DNA of 64,000 nt. It comes from Bacillus sp. FJAT-52991 (GTDB lineage: Bacteria; Bacillota; Bacilli; Bacillales; Domibacillaceae). The stretch lies in assembly GCF_037201805.1 (NCBI RefSeq), contig NZ_CP147404.1, forward strand, positions 1,016,001 to 1,080,000, written 5' to 3'. Positions 53,631 to 61,509 of this stretch are shown here, in pieces (the first letter of the stretch is position 1; every line of letters begins with the position of its first letter). The position numbers and the translations under genes were made by a program. The notes beneath the pieces were generated by a model that saw only the letters and a list, made by a program, of their open reading frames with translations, was not told the origin of the DNA and ran no database searches.

Positions 53631-53667
53631 AAAAAGAGAGAAGCAAATTGCTTCTCTCTTTTTTTAA
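53631..53667 (+). terminator. ppiB terminator
   Basis: Perfect 14-bp stem AAAAAGAGAGAAGC / GCTTCTCTCTTTTT, loop AAATT. Confidence 0.92.
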
Positions 53668-53688
53668 ATGAAGGTGGGAGAAAGAGAT

Positions 53689-53920
53689 ATGAACGAACAA
53701 TTGAAGGGAATCAGAACACTTATTAGAAACAATGAATTTACTGGTCCTACTGCAGGATTGGCACCAGGATATACTCAAGCGAACCTTGTGATTTTACCGA
53801 AGAAAGCTGCTTACGATTTTTTATTATTTTGCCAGCGCAATCCTAAGTCTTGTCCGTTGACAGAAGTAACGGATATCGGTTCCCCCACGCCGAAGCTAAC
53901 AGCACCTCAAGCTGATTTAA
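53689..53920 (+). pseudogene. ycsI: ycsI (DUF1445 hydro-lyase), 5' part, interrupted by an IS605-type element
   Basis: The first 77 codons of a YcsI/DUF1445-type gene: [49 protein letters not shown], ending APQADL. Family proteins are about 260 residues. At 53920 the coding sequence stops matching the family, and the element sequence supplies ten false codons and a stop. The ATG at 53689 has GGTGGGAG upstream. The missing part resumes at 55522. Confidence 0.88.
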
Positions 53921-54085
53921 CACAGCCCAGCGAGTAGGGAGGGGATGAATGTCGGTTCGGCACAGCCGAAAAGCATTTGGTTGATCGTCATCCGATCTTT
54001 GTCGAAAGAAAAAAGGGTTAAATTTTCCATTTCCTCTTGATAGGAACTTGTGTTCGTATTATAATGATGGCAAGGAGGGATGATC

Positions 54086-55276
54086 ATGTATCGAACGTTG
54101 AAAACAGGCTTTACGGCTCCTCAGCCAACGCTTCAACAGTTGTTTCACCTACGCCGGATCTGCGGAACAATTTGGAATGACTGCGTCCAGCTAGCTCGGT
54201 ATTACTACCGGATTCACGGCGCGTGGATCAACAAAAGCGATCTTCAAGCTGAACTCAAAGGCTTGTACCCCCTTCACAGTCAGACGATCCAAGCGGTGTG
54301 CCACAAGTTTCTGCATGCCCGAGATGGGGTTCGCCAAGCACGGAAAACGAATAAGTCCATCCGATATCCATACAAGGAAAAGTTCGTGTTCCATCCCAAA
54401 TGGGTCGATAAATCTTTCGTACTAAAAGGACGCAAGCTGACTCTCAGCTTAGGCAGATGGCAGGGAAAACAGCAGACACCGCTCGTGTTGACGCTCGCAT
54501 CGGTTCCGACTGGCTTGGTCAAAGAAGTGGAACTCGTCTATGATGGCCGGTGGCATGCCTGTTTGTCGTATGAAGATGGAGTCAATCCCCTACCGATTCC
54601 AGACGGTCATACGGCAGCGATTGATCCAGGTGAGATTCATACGATTGCCGCCGTCAGTACCAGTGGACAAGCGCTTGTGATTTCTGGTAGAAAGATGCGC
54701 AGCGTTCACCGATTGAGAAACAAAAAAGTGAGAGAACTGCAAATCCTCATGAGTCGGTGTCAAAAAGGGTCCAGGAAATGGCGCCAATACCATCGAGCAA
54801 AAAAATACATTCTCTCCAAAAGCGAACGGCAGCTAGGGGATCTCCTGCACAAGACGACCCGTGCCTTTGTGAACTGGTGCGTGGAACAAAGAATCGGCCA
54901 TGTCGCTCTTGGCGATGTGGAAGGCATCCAGAGATACACAAGCAAGCGAAACAAACGGCGAAAACGCCTCCGTTCCAAACAAGTAAACCAGAAGCTCAGC
55001 AACTGGAGCTTTGGAAAGCTGACTAAACAGTTAGCCTATAAATTAGAAGCGGCGGGTGTCTCATTATCGAAAGAAAATGAGGCCTATACAACGCAAGCAT
55101 GCCCTGCTTGCGGAAAACGCAACAAGGTCCGTTCACGAAACTACCGATGTTCTTGCGGATATGAACGGCATCGGGATGTCCATGGTGCAGGGAACATCTT
55201 ATCTCAGTATTTGCACGGGAAGTTTCGAGAAGTGATGATAACTGACATCACGTATCTACGTCCTGTACAGGCGTAG
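54086..55276 (+). CDS. tnpB: RNA-guided endonuclease TnpB
   Basis: A 396-residue TnpB with N-terminal wedge/REC-like part and a C-terminal RuvC nuclease. RuvC-I Asp180 lies in AAIDPGE; RuvC-III Asp364 in RHRDVHGAGNIL; the zinc knuckle cysteines are 339, 342, 355 and 357 (CPACG ... CSCG). At RuvC-II the usual Glu position (E in the common IVIEDL) is Gly276 in HVALGDVEG, while Glu332 in NEAYTTQACP could serve instead, as described for rearranged TnpB groups. ATG 54086 with AGGAGG seven bases upstream is chosen over 54080. It would cut DNA at sites matching the guide next to a TTTAA-like TAM. Confidence 0.92.
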   Translation: MYRTLKTGFTAPQPTLQQLFHLRRICGTIWNDCVQLARYYYRIHGAWINKSDLQAELKGLYPLHSQTIQAVCHKFLHARDGVRQARKTNKSIRYPYKEKFVFHPKWVDKSFVLKGRKLTLSLGRWQGKQQTPLVLTLASVPTGLVKEVELVYDGRWHACLSYEDGVNPLPIPDGHTAAIDPGEIHTIAAVSTSGQALVISGRKMRSVHRLRNKKVRELQILMSRCQKGSRKWRQYHRAKKYILSKSERQLGDLLHKTTRAFVNWCVEQRIGHVALGDVEGIQRYTSKRNKRRKRLRSKQVNQKLSNWSFGKLTKQLAYKLEAAGVSLSKENEAYTTQACPACGKRNKVRSRNYRCSCGYERHRDVHGAGNILSQYLHGKFREVMITDITYLRPVQA

Positions 55277-55521
55277 TAGATGGGTAGAACCGCCCCGGGG
55301 GAGAGGGCCGTGCCTTCGATTCTCTATCTGTTGCTTACGGTGGCAGCCAGCCGTCGGGAGACGTCTGGCGTCAAGACCACTGCTTCCTGTAGGGGAGCGT
55401 CAGTCCCCGAGAAAGACGAGGGTGTCGTGTACACCTATGGACATCGTCCAGCTTCTGATGTCGAAGGGATCGACAAGAAACCTTCACCTCAAGCGCGAAG
55501 CGATAGGTGGGGGAGGTTCAT
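55277..55521 (+). ncRNA. Omega RNA scaffold of the TnpB element
   Basis: GC-rich, structured non-coding sequence from the tnpB stop to the right end, including the terminal hairpin ACCTCAAGCGCGAAGCGATAGGTGGG (given in parts: ACCTCAAGCGCG and AAGCGATAGGTGGG). In this family the guide RNA spans the tnpB 3' end and the right end, and the spacer is the sequence just after it: GGTTTGATGTGCCTAAATAT from 55522. The 5' boundary may lie inside tnpB. Confidence 0.8.
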
Positions 55522-56069
55522 GGTTTGATGTGCCTAAATATCGTATTTATAAACATGGGGAACTAATAGAAGAGGTTGCTCAAATAGACGATGTTTGGCA
55601 AGAGGATTTTGTTTCGTTTTTAATTGGCTGTAGCTTTACGTTTGAGCATGTCTTAATGGAAAATGGACTAGAGATTCGGCATATTGCTGAGCAGCGGAAT
55701 GTACCAATGTATGTGACGAACATTCCTAGTAAACAAGCAGGGAAGTTTCATGGGAATATTGTTGTAAGTATGCGTCCATTTCCAGCAAATCAAGTGGTTC
55801 GAGCGGTAGAAGTGACTTCGGGATTTCCGTCTGTACACGGATCTCCCATTCACATAGGCTCTCCTGAAAAAATTGGAATCAAGGATCTTTCCCATCCGAA
55901 TTTTGGAGAAGCGGTGACAATTAAGGATGGAGAAATTCCTGTTTTTTGGGCTTGTGGAGCGACACCTCAATCGGTTGTTATGGCCAGTAAACCGGAATGA
56001 GCCATCACTCATGCGCCAGGCCATATGTTTATAACAGATATGAAAGATTGCCAATATTCCGTCTTATGA
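55522..56069 (+). pseudogene. ycsI: ycsI 3' part, with an additional premature stop
   Basis: Resumes the YcsI frame with FDVPKYRIYKHGELIEEV, the conserved FLIGCSFTFEHVLMENG, FHGNIVVSMRPFP, HGSPIHIG and VFWACGATPQSVVM segments. A TGA at 55998-56000, after KPE, cuts the frame; behind it the same frame reads AITHAPGHMFITDMK and stops at 56067-56069, the normal family end. Thus the gene has two lesions. YcsI-type proteins belong to the DUF1445 hydro-lyase/D-glutamate cyclase group. Confidence 0.88.
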
Positions 56070-56144
56070 GAGTAGGCATTAAAATAACCAAGACCAATAG
56101 GGGTATGTTAAAATGAGCAAGAAACGATGAAATGGGGTGAAGCA

Positions 56145-56855
56145 ATGAAAATTGAAATATGGTCTGACTTTGTTTGTCCTTTCTGTTATATCGGGAAACG
56201 TCGGCTAGAGAAGGCTTTGGAACAGTTTCCGCATAAAGCTGAAGTCGAACTTGTCTTTAAAAGTTATGAACTAGATCCGAATGCGCCACAAGAAAATGAT
56301 CAGCATATTCATGAAGCATTAGCTGCAAAATATGGAATGAGCGTTGAACAAGCGAAGCAGATGAATGAAAATATCGGGCGTCAAGCGGCTGAGCTGGGGT
56401 TGGAATTCAACTTTGACAATATGAGACCAACGAATACCTTTCATGCTCATCGCTTAGCTAAATATGCGAAGGACCAAGGCAAAGAAAAAGAAATGGTCGA
56501 GCGATTATTAAAGGCTTACTTTACTGACTCAATGAGTGTGAATGATCAAGCTGTACTCTTGGAATTGGCGAGAGAAGTAGGGTTACAACAAGAGGCTGTG
56601 CAAGCCCTACTTGCAAGCGATCGCTTTACTGAAGAAGTGAGAGCAGACGAGAATTTAGCACGAACACTTGGCGTGCAAGGTGTTCCATTTTTTGTGATTA
56701 ATGATAAATATGCCATTTCAGGTGCTCAGCCAGCTGAAGCCTTCTTAAGTGCCTTGCAAAAGGTATGGGAAGAAGAAAATGAAGAACCTGTACTAACTGA
56801 TTTATCAACAAAAGCAACTGGTTCCACTTGTACAAATGAGAGTTGTGATATTTAG
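56145..56855 (+). CDS. DsbA-family oxidoreductase (FrnE-like)
   Basis: A 236-residue thioredoxin-fold protein without signal peptide. The active site is WSDFVCPFCYIGKRRLE (CPFC), residues about 7-11, followed by an inserted helical domain and VQGVPFFVINDKYAISGAQP with the cis-proline. Cytoplasmic FrnE-like members are thiol-disulfide oxidoreductases linked to stress. The C-terminus carries an extra Cys pair (STCTNESCDI). ATG 56145 with GGGGTGAAGC upstream gives the family start MKIEIWSDFVCPFC. Confidence 0.92.
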   Translation: MKIEIWSDFVCPFCYIGKRRLEKALEQFPHKAEVELVFKSYELDPNAPQENDQHIHEALAAKYGMSVEQAKQMNENIGRQAAELGLEFNFDNMRPTNTFHAHRLAKYAKDQGKEKEMVERLLKAYFTDSMSVNDQAVLLELAREVGLQQEAVQALLASDRFTEEVRADENLARTLGVQGVPFFVINDKYAISGAQPAEAFLSALQKVWEEENEEPVLTDLSTKATGSTCTNESCDI

Positions 56856-56859
56856 ATAG

Positions 56860-56897
56860 ATACAGCGTCCTCCTCAGGAAGGACGCTGTATTTCATT
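56860..56897 (+). terminator. Terminator after the DsbA-like gene
   Basis: Perfect 11-bp stem ATACAGCGTCC / GGACGCTGTAT, then TTCATT. Confidence 0.85.
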
Positions 56898-56959
56898 AGC
56901 ACTCCAAGAGATTTCTGTTTACTATTGACTTTTTGTTTAAAATGTTTATGATAATAAAT

Positions 56960-56975
56960 GTAAGCGATCACTTGC
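56960..56975 (+). promoter_or_regulatory. Candidate TetR operator 1, upstream of the tetR gene
   Basis: GTAAGCGATCACTTGC: the arms pair imperfectly (6 of 8), and the sequence resembles the perfect palindrome at 57599-57614 in front of the transporter gene. It lies 22 bases before the tetR start. Confidence 0.5.
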
Positions 56976-56997
56976 AAGAAGGAAAGGAAATAGGTGG

Positions 56998-57579
56998 ATG
57001 GCAACGAAGGAAACACCAGACAAAATTATTGATGCGGCAATTGATCTGATTCGTGAAAGAGGTTATAAAGCGGCGACAACTAAATCCATTGCTGAGAAAG
57101 CTGGGGTCAATGAAGTAACGATTTTTCGCCATTTTGGGAGTAAAAGAGGGATTTTAGAATCAGCTGTTCAAAAGTTTTCCTTTGCTCCGCTACTCTCCAA
57201 GGTAATCCAAGAAGAGATGGTATGGGATCTTGAAGAGGATCTTTATACAATTGCTAGCGAATATCAGGCATTCATTATGAGCATCAAGGATTTCGTGTTA
57301 ATTGGTTTAAGAGAAGCAGGAATGTTTCCTGAAATTGATGAGGAAATCGCCAAGATCCCTCGCCAGTTGAAACAACAGCTAATGAATTATTTTGATATTA
57401 TGGAGAAAAAGGGAAAATTCACTGCGGATAATAAAGAAGCAATTGTCATGAGTTTTATTGCCATGAATTTTGGCTTTTTTATGTCTCGAGCTCGTCTAGG
57501 AACGAGTGTGAGTGCGATTACAATAGAAGAATTTTTAAATAATGGGATTCGAGTTTTTTCTAGGGGGTTAACTCCCTAG
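56998..57579 (+). CDS. TetR-family transcriptional regulator
   Basis: A 193-residue regulator. The N-terminal HTH reads DAAIDLIRERGYKAATTKSI then AEKAGVNEVTIFRHFGSKRG; the rest is a helical ligand-binding domain. It overlaps a hairpin at its end (CTAGGG..CCCTAG) and precedes a YhgE/Pip-type membrane protein by 55 bases. Similar palindromes before both genes suggest that it represses itself and the exporter. Confidence 0.9.
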   Translation: MATKETPDKIIDAAIDLIRERGYKAATTKSIAEKAGVNEVTIFRHFGSKRGILESAVQKFSFAPLLSKVIQEEMVWDLEEDLYTIASEYQAFIMSIKDFVLIGLREAGMFPEIDEEIAKIPRQLKQQLMNYFDIMEKKGKFTADNKEAIVMSFIAMNFGFFMSRARLGTSVSAITIEEFLNNGIRVFSRGLTP

Positions 57580-57598
57580 AAAAAATTTTCACTATTGT

Positions 57599-57614
57599 GC
57601 AAGTATGTACTTGC
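57599..57614 (+). promoter_or_regulatory. Candidate TetR operator 2, upstream of the transporter gene
   Basis: GCAAGTA-TG-TACTTGC is a perfect 7+2+7 palindrome, 20 bases before the transporter start, and similar to the site at 56960-56975. Confidence 0.65.
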
Positions 57615-57634
57615 TTTCAAAAGGGGGATTTTCA

Positions 57635-58810
57635 ATGAGTGCATTAAAAAATTTTTTCCAAGTTCGTGAGACATATATAGGTTTGCTGGCAGCTGTTGCT
57701 TTTCAAGTGATCTTTTTCTGTGTATGGATGACCGCTTATGATGGTGTGGATGATCGAGTTGGAAACTTAAAAATTGGAATTGTGAATGATGATTTAGTGA
57801 TTGGAGAAGAAGTCACGACTCAAATGAAAAAGAACAGTCCTTTTACAATAAAGGAGTATCAGGAAGTCGAAAAGGCAAAAGCAGATATGGAAGATCGCAA
57901 ATTAAATATGGTGATTCATTTACCTGCAAAGCTAACTGAAAAAGTGAAAGTTGGTCAAGAAGTGGAGGTCGTTTATTGGATTAACGGTGCCAATGCAGGC
58001 ATGGGGAAAACAATGATGGAAGGTGCGGCACATCAAATGACTGGTGCGGTCAACAGCCATCTTTTTGTGGCTCAAAAAGAGGGAATGCTGAAACAATTTA
58101 TCCCAGCAAATGGTACACCAGAAGCTGTAGGTGATGCTATCAGTCAAATGGTAGGAAATTTAAACGACCAACTTGTTCAACCAAAAATAAAAAAGGTAAA
58201 TGAGGTAAAAGAATTCGCCGCGAGTATGGTCCCGATGATGGTGATACTTGCTTCGTTTGTTGGAGCGATGGTAATGACGATGCAGCTACAGCAAACAGCG
58301 GATAAAATAAAAGGTTATTATGGGAAATGGGAAGTGTTTGCTGCTAGACAAGTAATTAATATCGGTTTTTCATTTTTTCTTACATTTATCACATTAGCTT
58401 TAATGATGATGTTTGATATTCAAAGTGAAAGTTCCATGCTCGTCATTTATTTGTTTCAGTCCTTACTTTTCTTCTCATTTTTATCCTTGGCACAAATGTT
58501 TGTTTATCTAATGGGGAACGCTGGAATGGTGTTCAATATCATAGCATTGTCACTGCAACTAGTTACTTCTGGTGTGATCGTTCCACGAGAAATGTTATCT
58601 GATTTTTATTCGAATTTAGGTTCTTATTTACCAGCTACGTACGGATCGGACGGATACTTCACTATTATTTTTGGAGGAGAAATGAGCCATATCACTAGCA
58701 ATATGCAATCATTGTTGCTGATTAGTTTAGGGACAATGGCGGTGACTGTGGGAGCGGTTTTATTAAAAGGTATTCGGTCAAAAGAGGTTGTGATAGAGAA
58801 AGCAAGCTAA
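57635..58810 (+). CDS. YhgE/Pip-like ABC-2 family membrane protein
   Basis: A 391-residue protein. One N-terminal helix (about residues 13-32) is followed by a 170-residue extracytoplasmic domain and five C-terminal helices (from about residue 205). The layout and GIVNDD segment near residue 50 match the YhgE/Pip or SNG1-like group of ABC-2 permeases. Such proteins are linked to drug or lipid export and phage reception. ATG 57635 with AAAGGGGG upstream is chosen. It is paired with TetR. Confidence 0.8.
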   Translation: MSALKNFFQVRETYIGLLAAVAFQVIFFCVWMTAYDGVDDRVGNLKIGIVNDDLVIGEEVTTQMKKNSPFTIKEYQEVEKAKADMEDRKLNMVIHLPAKLTEKVKVGQEVEVVYWINGANAGMGKTMMEGAAHQMTGAVNSHLFVAQKEGMLKQFIPANGTPEAVGDAISQMVGNLNDQLVQPKIKKVNEVKEFAASMVPMMVILASFVGAMVMTMQLQQTADKIKGYYGKWEVFAARQVINIGFSFFLTFITLALMMMFDIQSESSMLVIYLFQSLLFFSFLSLAQMFVYLMGNAGMVFNIIALSLQLVTSGVIVPREMLSDFYSNLGSYLPATYGSDGYFTIIFGGEMSHITSNMQSLLLISLGTMAVTVGAVLLKGIRSKEVVIEKAS

Positions 58811-58870
58811 GTGTGAAGCAGCGAGAGCGCTGCTGGAATATTAAATACTAGCGGTTGGTTTAAAACAAAG

Positions 58871-58906
58871 AGGTCAGACTCCATGGTAGTCATGAAGTCT
58901 GATCTA
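58871..58906. terminator. Hairpin between convergent transporter and kinase genes
   Basis: GTCAGACTCCATG and CATGAAGTCTGAT pair over 13 bases with two mismatches around loop GTAGT; it may serve both genes. Confidence 0.6.
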
Positions 58907-58912
58907 TGTTAG

Positions 58913-60649
58913 TTAGTATCTAGGAAAGTGAATATGTACAGTTGTACCTGTCCCAACTTCTGAGCGGACTTCTACGGTAGCGCCGTGAAGGGTGGCGATT
59001 TGCTTGGCAATGCTCATGCCAAGACCTGCTCCTTCAATTCGTTCATCCGTGTTCGTCCCACGGTAATAGCGTTCAAATAGTTGTTCTATTGTTTCCTTAT
59101 CCATGCCAACACCGTTATCTTCAATCCAAATGTGTAAGCCATCTGCTGATTTGGAGGCGCGGATGATTATAGTTGTGCCGCTTGGATTATGTTTGATGGC
59201 ATTAAAAATTAAATTGTCCATCATTCGCTCGAACCACTTTTGATCTGCTTCTATTTCTACCTGTATGGTTATAGGTTCAAAATGAAAATGATAATCTTGC
59301 AATGTTCGATCCTGGATAAATTTAGAGATAATCGTTTCAAGGAGTTGATTCACTTGGAACGTTTCTTTTGAAAGATGGAGCTCATTATTTTTTAACTCGA
59401 AGGTAAGCGAAAAATCTTCAATTAAATGAAGCATATATTCACCCTTTTCACGAATGGTTTGACCCACCTCTTCAAGCTCTTCTTTCGACCAATTGTACTG
59501 GCCGCTTTCTAATAAATGCCCATATCCTTGAACCGTAGATAGAGGGGTGCGCAAGTCATGAGAGATTCCCGTCATCCATTCTTCTCTAGTTTTTTCAAGT
59601 TTGGCCCGTTCTTTTACTGATAGATCGAGTTTTTCTGCCATCGCATAAAAGGCATTGATCACTTCTTTGTACAAACGGTAGCGGATTCGTACCTTTCCGT
59701 TTTTCCGAAAGATTTTTTTTCTTTCTTGTTCGGTAAGTACTTCTTCATAATTCCCTTGCTTCATTCTTTCTAGCCAACTTGTAAAAATAAATAGAGGTTG
59801 TCCGTAACGAAAGCCATTCCAAAAAGAGAGACTAAGAGTAATGAGCAAAACGATCGTACCGACAATGCCGAAACCAAGGAGATATTCCGTCATCACGGAT
59901 AATGTTTGATTTTTGTCCTTCTTTTTTGGTGTATGCAAAAGCCAAGTATGGTTTGTAGATGGATCATTATAAACAGCGGTTGTTGTTGAATAAATACCAG
60001 GTGTCATCTTTTTAGAAATAATATCTAACGGCTCGTATTTTTTTGTGTTCATCGGTTTTCCGGCGGTGTCAATAATATCACCATTTTCATTAATAATTTG
60101 GAGAGTTCCATCGATCTTTTTTAGTTGCTTTTCTAGTTGCCTTCTTTCGGTTTCGGAGATTTGACCTTGATGATTATAAGTAGTCACTAGTGTTTGTAGA
60201 GTGGTCATTGCTATATCTTTATATCCAACTAAAAAGATATAGGGCTGTTTATCAGTGTTGTCAAATTCTGATAAAACTGTATATTCTCTAAACTGTTTGT
60301 TTTCTGCAATTTGTAAAATGTCACCGACAGAGTAGTGTTTAGGTAAAGATGAAGGCGTATTGCTAGATCCAACAACCTCTCCTTGACAATTTACTACTTG
60401 AGCCCACATATGTTTTTCTCTTAGGACTTGTCTCCATTGCTTATCGATTTCAGCCTTGTTATCTTCAACGACCGTTTCTGTTGTTATATATTCTAATACA
60501 CCGGCTGGATAATTTTTGCGAAGTTCCTGATTAGACATATGCTGGATTAATAGAAAAAGCAGAGCAAATAATAAAATGATAATAGCAATGGATAAGGAAA
60601 TAAATTGAATAGAAAAATGAAAAATCAATCGTCTTCTTAATGATTTCAT
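58913..60649 (-). CDS. Sensor histidine kinase
   Basis: A 578-residue membrane kinase. Helices at about residues 13-36 and 252-274 enclose a 215-residue extracytoplasmic sensor domain. A HAMP-like linker is followed by HisKA (GISHDLRTPLSTVQGYGHLL, phosphorylated His) and HATPase_c with N box (DNLIFNAIKHN), G1 (EDNGVGMDKE) and G2 (GAGLGMSIAKQIA). The start overlaps the stop of the response regulator gene by four bases, so the pair is co-translated. Signal unknown; the sensor domain lacks a motif I recognise. Confidence 0.94.
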   Translation of the reverse strand: MKSLRRRLIFHFSIQFISLSIAIIILLFALLFLLIQHMSNQELRKNYPAGVLEYITTETVVEDNKAEIDKQWRQVLREKHMWAQVVNCQGEVVGSSNTPSSLPKHYSVGDILQIAENKQFREYTVLSEFDNTDKQPYIFLVGYKDIAMTTLQTLVTTYNHQGQISETERRQLEKQLKKIDGTLQIINENGDIIDTAGKPMNTKKYEPLDIISKKMTPGIYSTTTAVYNDPSTNHTWLLHTPKKKDKNQTLSVMTEYLLGFGIVGTIVLLITLSLSFWNGFRYGQPLFIFTSWLERMKQGNYEEVLTEQERKKIFRKNGKVRIRYRLYKEVINAFYAMAEKLDLSVKERAKLEKTREEWMTGISHDLRTPLSTVQGYGHLLESGQYNWSKEELEEVGQTIREKGEYMLHLIEDFSLTFELKNNELHLSKETFQVNQLLETIISKFIQDRTLQDYHFHFEPITIQVEIEADQKWFERMMDNLIFNAIKHNPSGTTIIIRASKSADGLHIWIEDNGVGMDKETIEQLFERYYRGTNTDERIEGAGLGMSIAKQIATLHGATVEVRSEVGTGTTVHIHFPRY

Positions 60650-61359
60650 ATCATTTTTCCTTTAACCAGTTTGTAACCAAGACCGCGAACGGTTAATAAA
60701 TACTGCGGTCGGCTAGGGTCCTCTTCAATTCGTTCTCTAATTCGTCTAATATGAACCGGTACGGTATTGTCATCGACATAATGGTTAAAGCCCCAAACAG
60801 CCTCTAATAATTCAGACTTAGAGAACACTTTATTGGGATGTTTACAAAAATAGAGCAAAAGTAAATATACTTGAGTCGGACATGAAACAGCCTGTCCATT
60901 AACTAATAACTCTCCTTTGTCCTCATCGATTAAAAACCTTCCAAAATGATATTGCTTCTTTTTATTTACTATTGGTAAATGTTCGACCGATGAGATTCTG
61001 CGAAAATAAGCTTTAATTCTTGCCGCGATTTCCAGAGGATTAAACGGTTTTGTGACATAATCATCTCCGCCTATAGCGAATCCTGTTAATACATCAAGAT
61101 CAGATACTTTGGCTGTGACAAATAAAATATACGCTTCTGAAATTTCCCGAATTTTAGGGCATAATTCAAATCCGCTATAATCAGGTAACATGACATCAAG
61201 TATAATCAAGTCGATGTGTTTTTTTTCTAATATCGCTAGAGCATCTTTCGCTGTATGAGCGGTATAAATATGCTCAAATCCTTCTTTTCTCAAAACGGTT
61301 TCAATCATTTTCACAATCGCTTTTTCGTCATCGACGAGCAAAATATTTCTTGTTTTCAT
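60646..61359 (-). CDS. OmpR-family response regulator
   Basis: A 237-residue regulator: receiver domain with the acidic pair in LLVDDEKA, phosphoacceptor Asp in LIILDVMLPDYSG and Lys in VTKPFNPLEI; C-terminal winged helix with VPVHIRRIRERI and TVRGLGYKL. It is the first gene of the two-gene system and is divergent to the DUF418 gene at 61510, a natural target candidate. AGGTGC lies before the start. Confidence 0.94.
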   Translation of the reverse strand: MKTRNILLVDDEKAIVKMIETVLRKEGFEHIYTAHTAKDALAILEKKHIDLIILDVMLPDYSGFELCPKIREISEAYILFVTAKVSDLDVLTGFAIGGDDYVTKPFNPLEIAARIKAYFRRISSVEHLPIVNKKKQYHFGRFLIDEDKGELLVNGQAVSCPTQVYLLLLYFCKHPNKVFSKSELLEAVWGFNHYVDDNTVPVHIRRIRERIEEDPSRPQYLLTVRGLGYKLVKGKMI

Positions 61360-61509
61360 TTCTATGCACCTCGCTTTTCATACTAGCATATGAAGATTAC
61401 GAGAACTTGAACGGAAGGAAAAAAATTTATGAAATGTTAATCTATTGTTTGTTCTAAAGAAAACTTTCCCATGTAAATTAATAGTAACAACATTTGTGAG
61501 GAGAATTGG

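Larger units (their letters stand above)
53921..55521 (+). mobile_element. IS605-family element with tnpB only (IS1341 type)
   Basis: About 1601 bases between the two ycsI parts. Left end: TTTAA (53916-53920) in ycsI is the probable target/TAM, followed by a subterminal hairpin TTCGGC/GCCGAA (53956-53970). Right end: GGGGGAGGTTCAT (to 55521). The ends are not inverted repeats and there is no target duplication, as expected of IS200/IS605 elements. There is no tnpA, so it depends on a transposase elsewhere. Its base composition is clearly more GC-rich than its surroundings, which suggests recent acquisition. The ends are inferred from reading-frame repair of ycsI. Confidence 0.85.

Noticed and set aside
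54757..55026. Alternative frames within tnpB on both strands
   Set aside because: They are produced by the GC-rich composition of the element; tnpB itself has all nuclease motifs.
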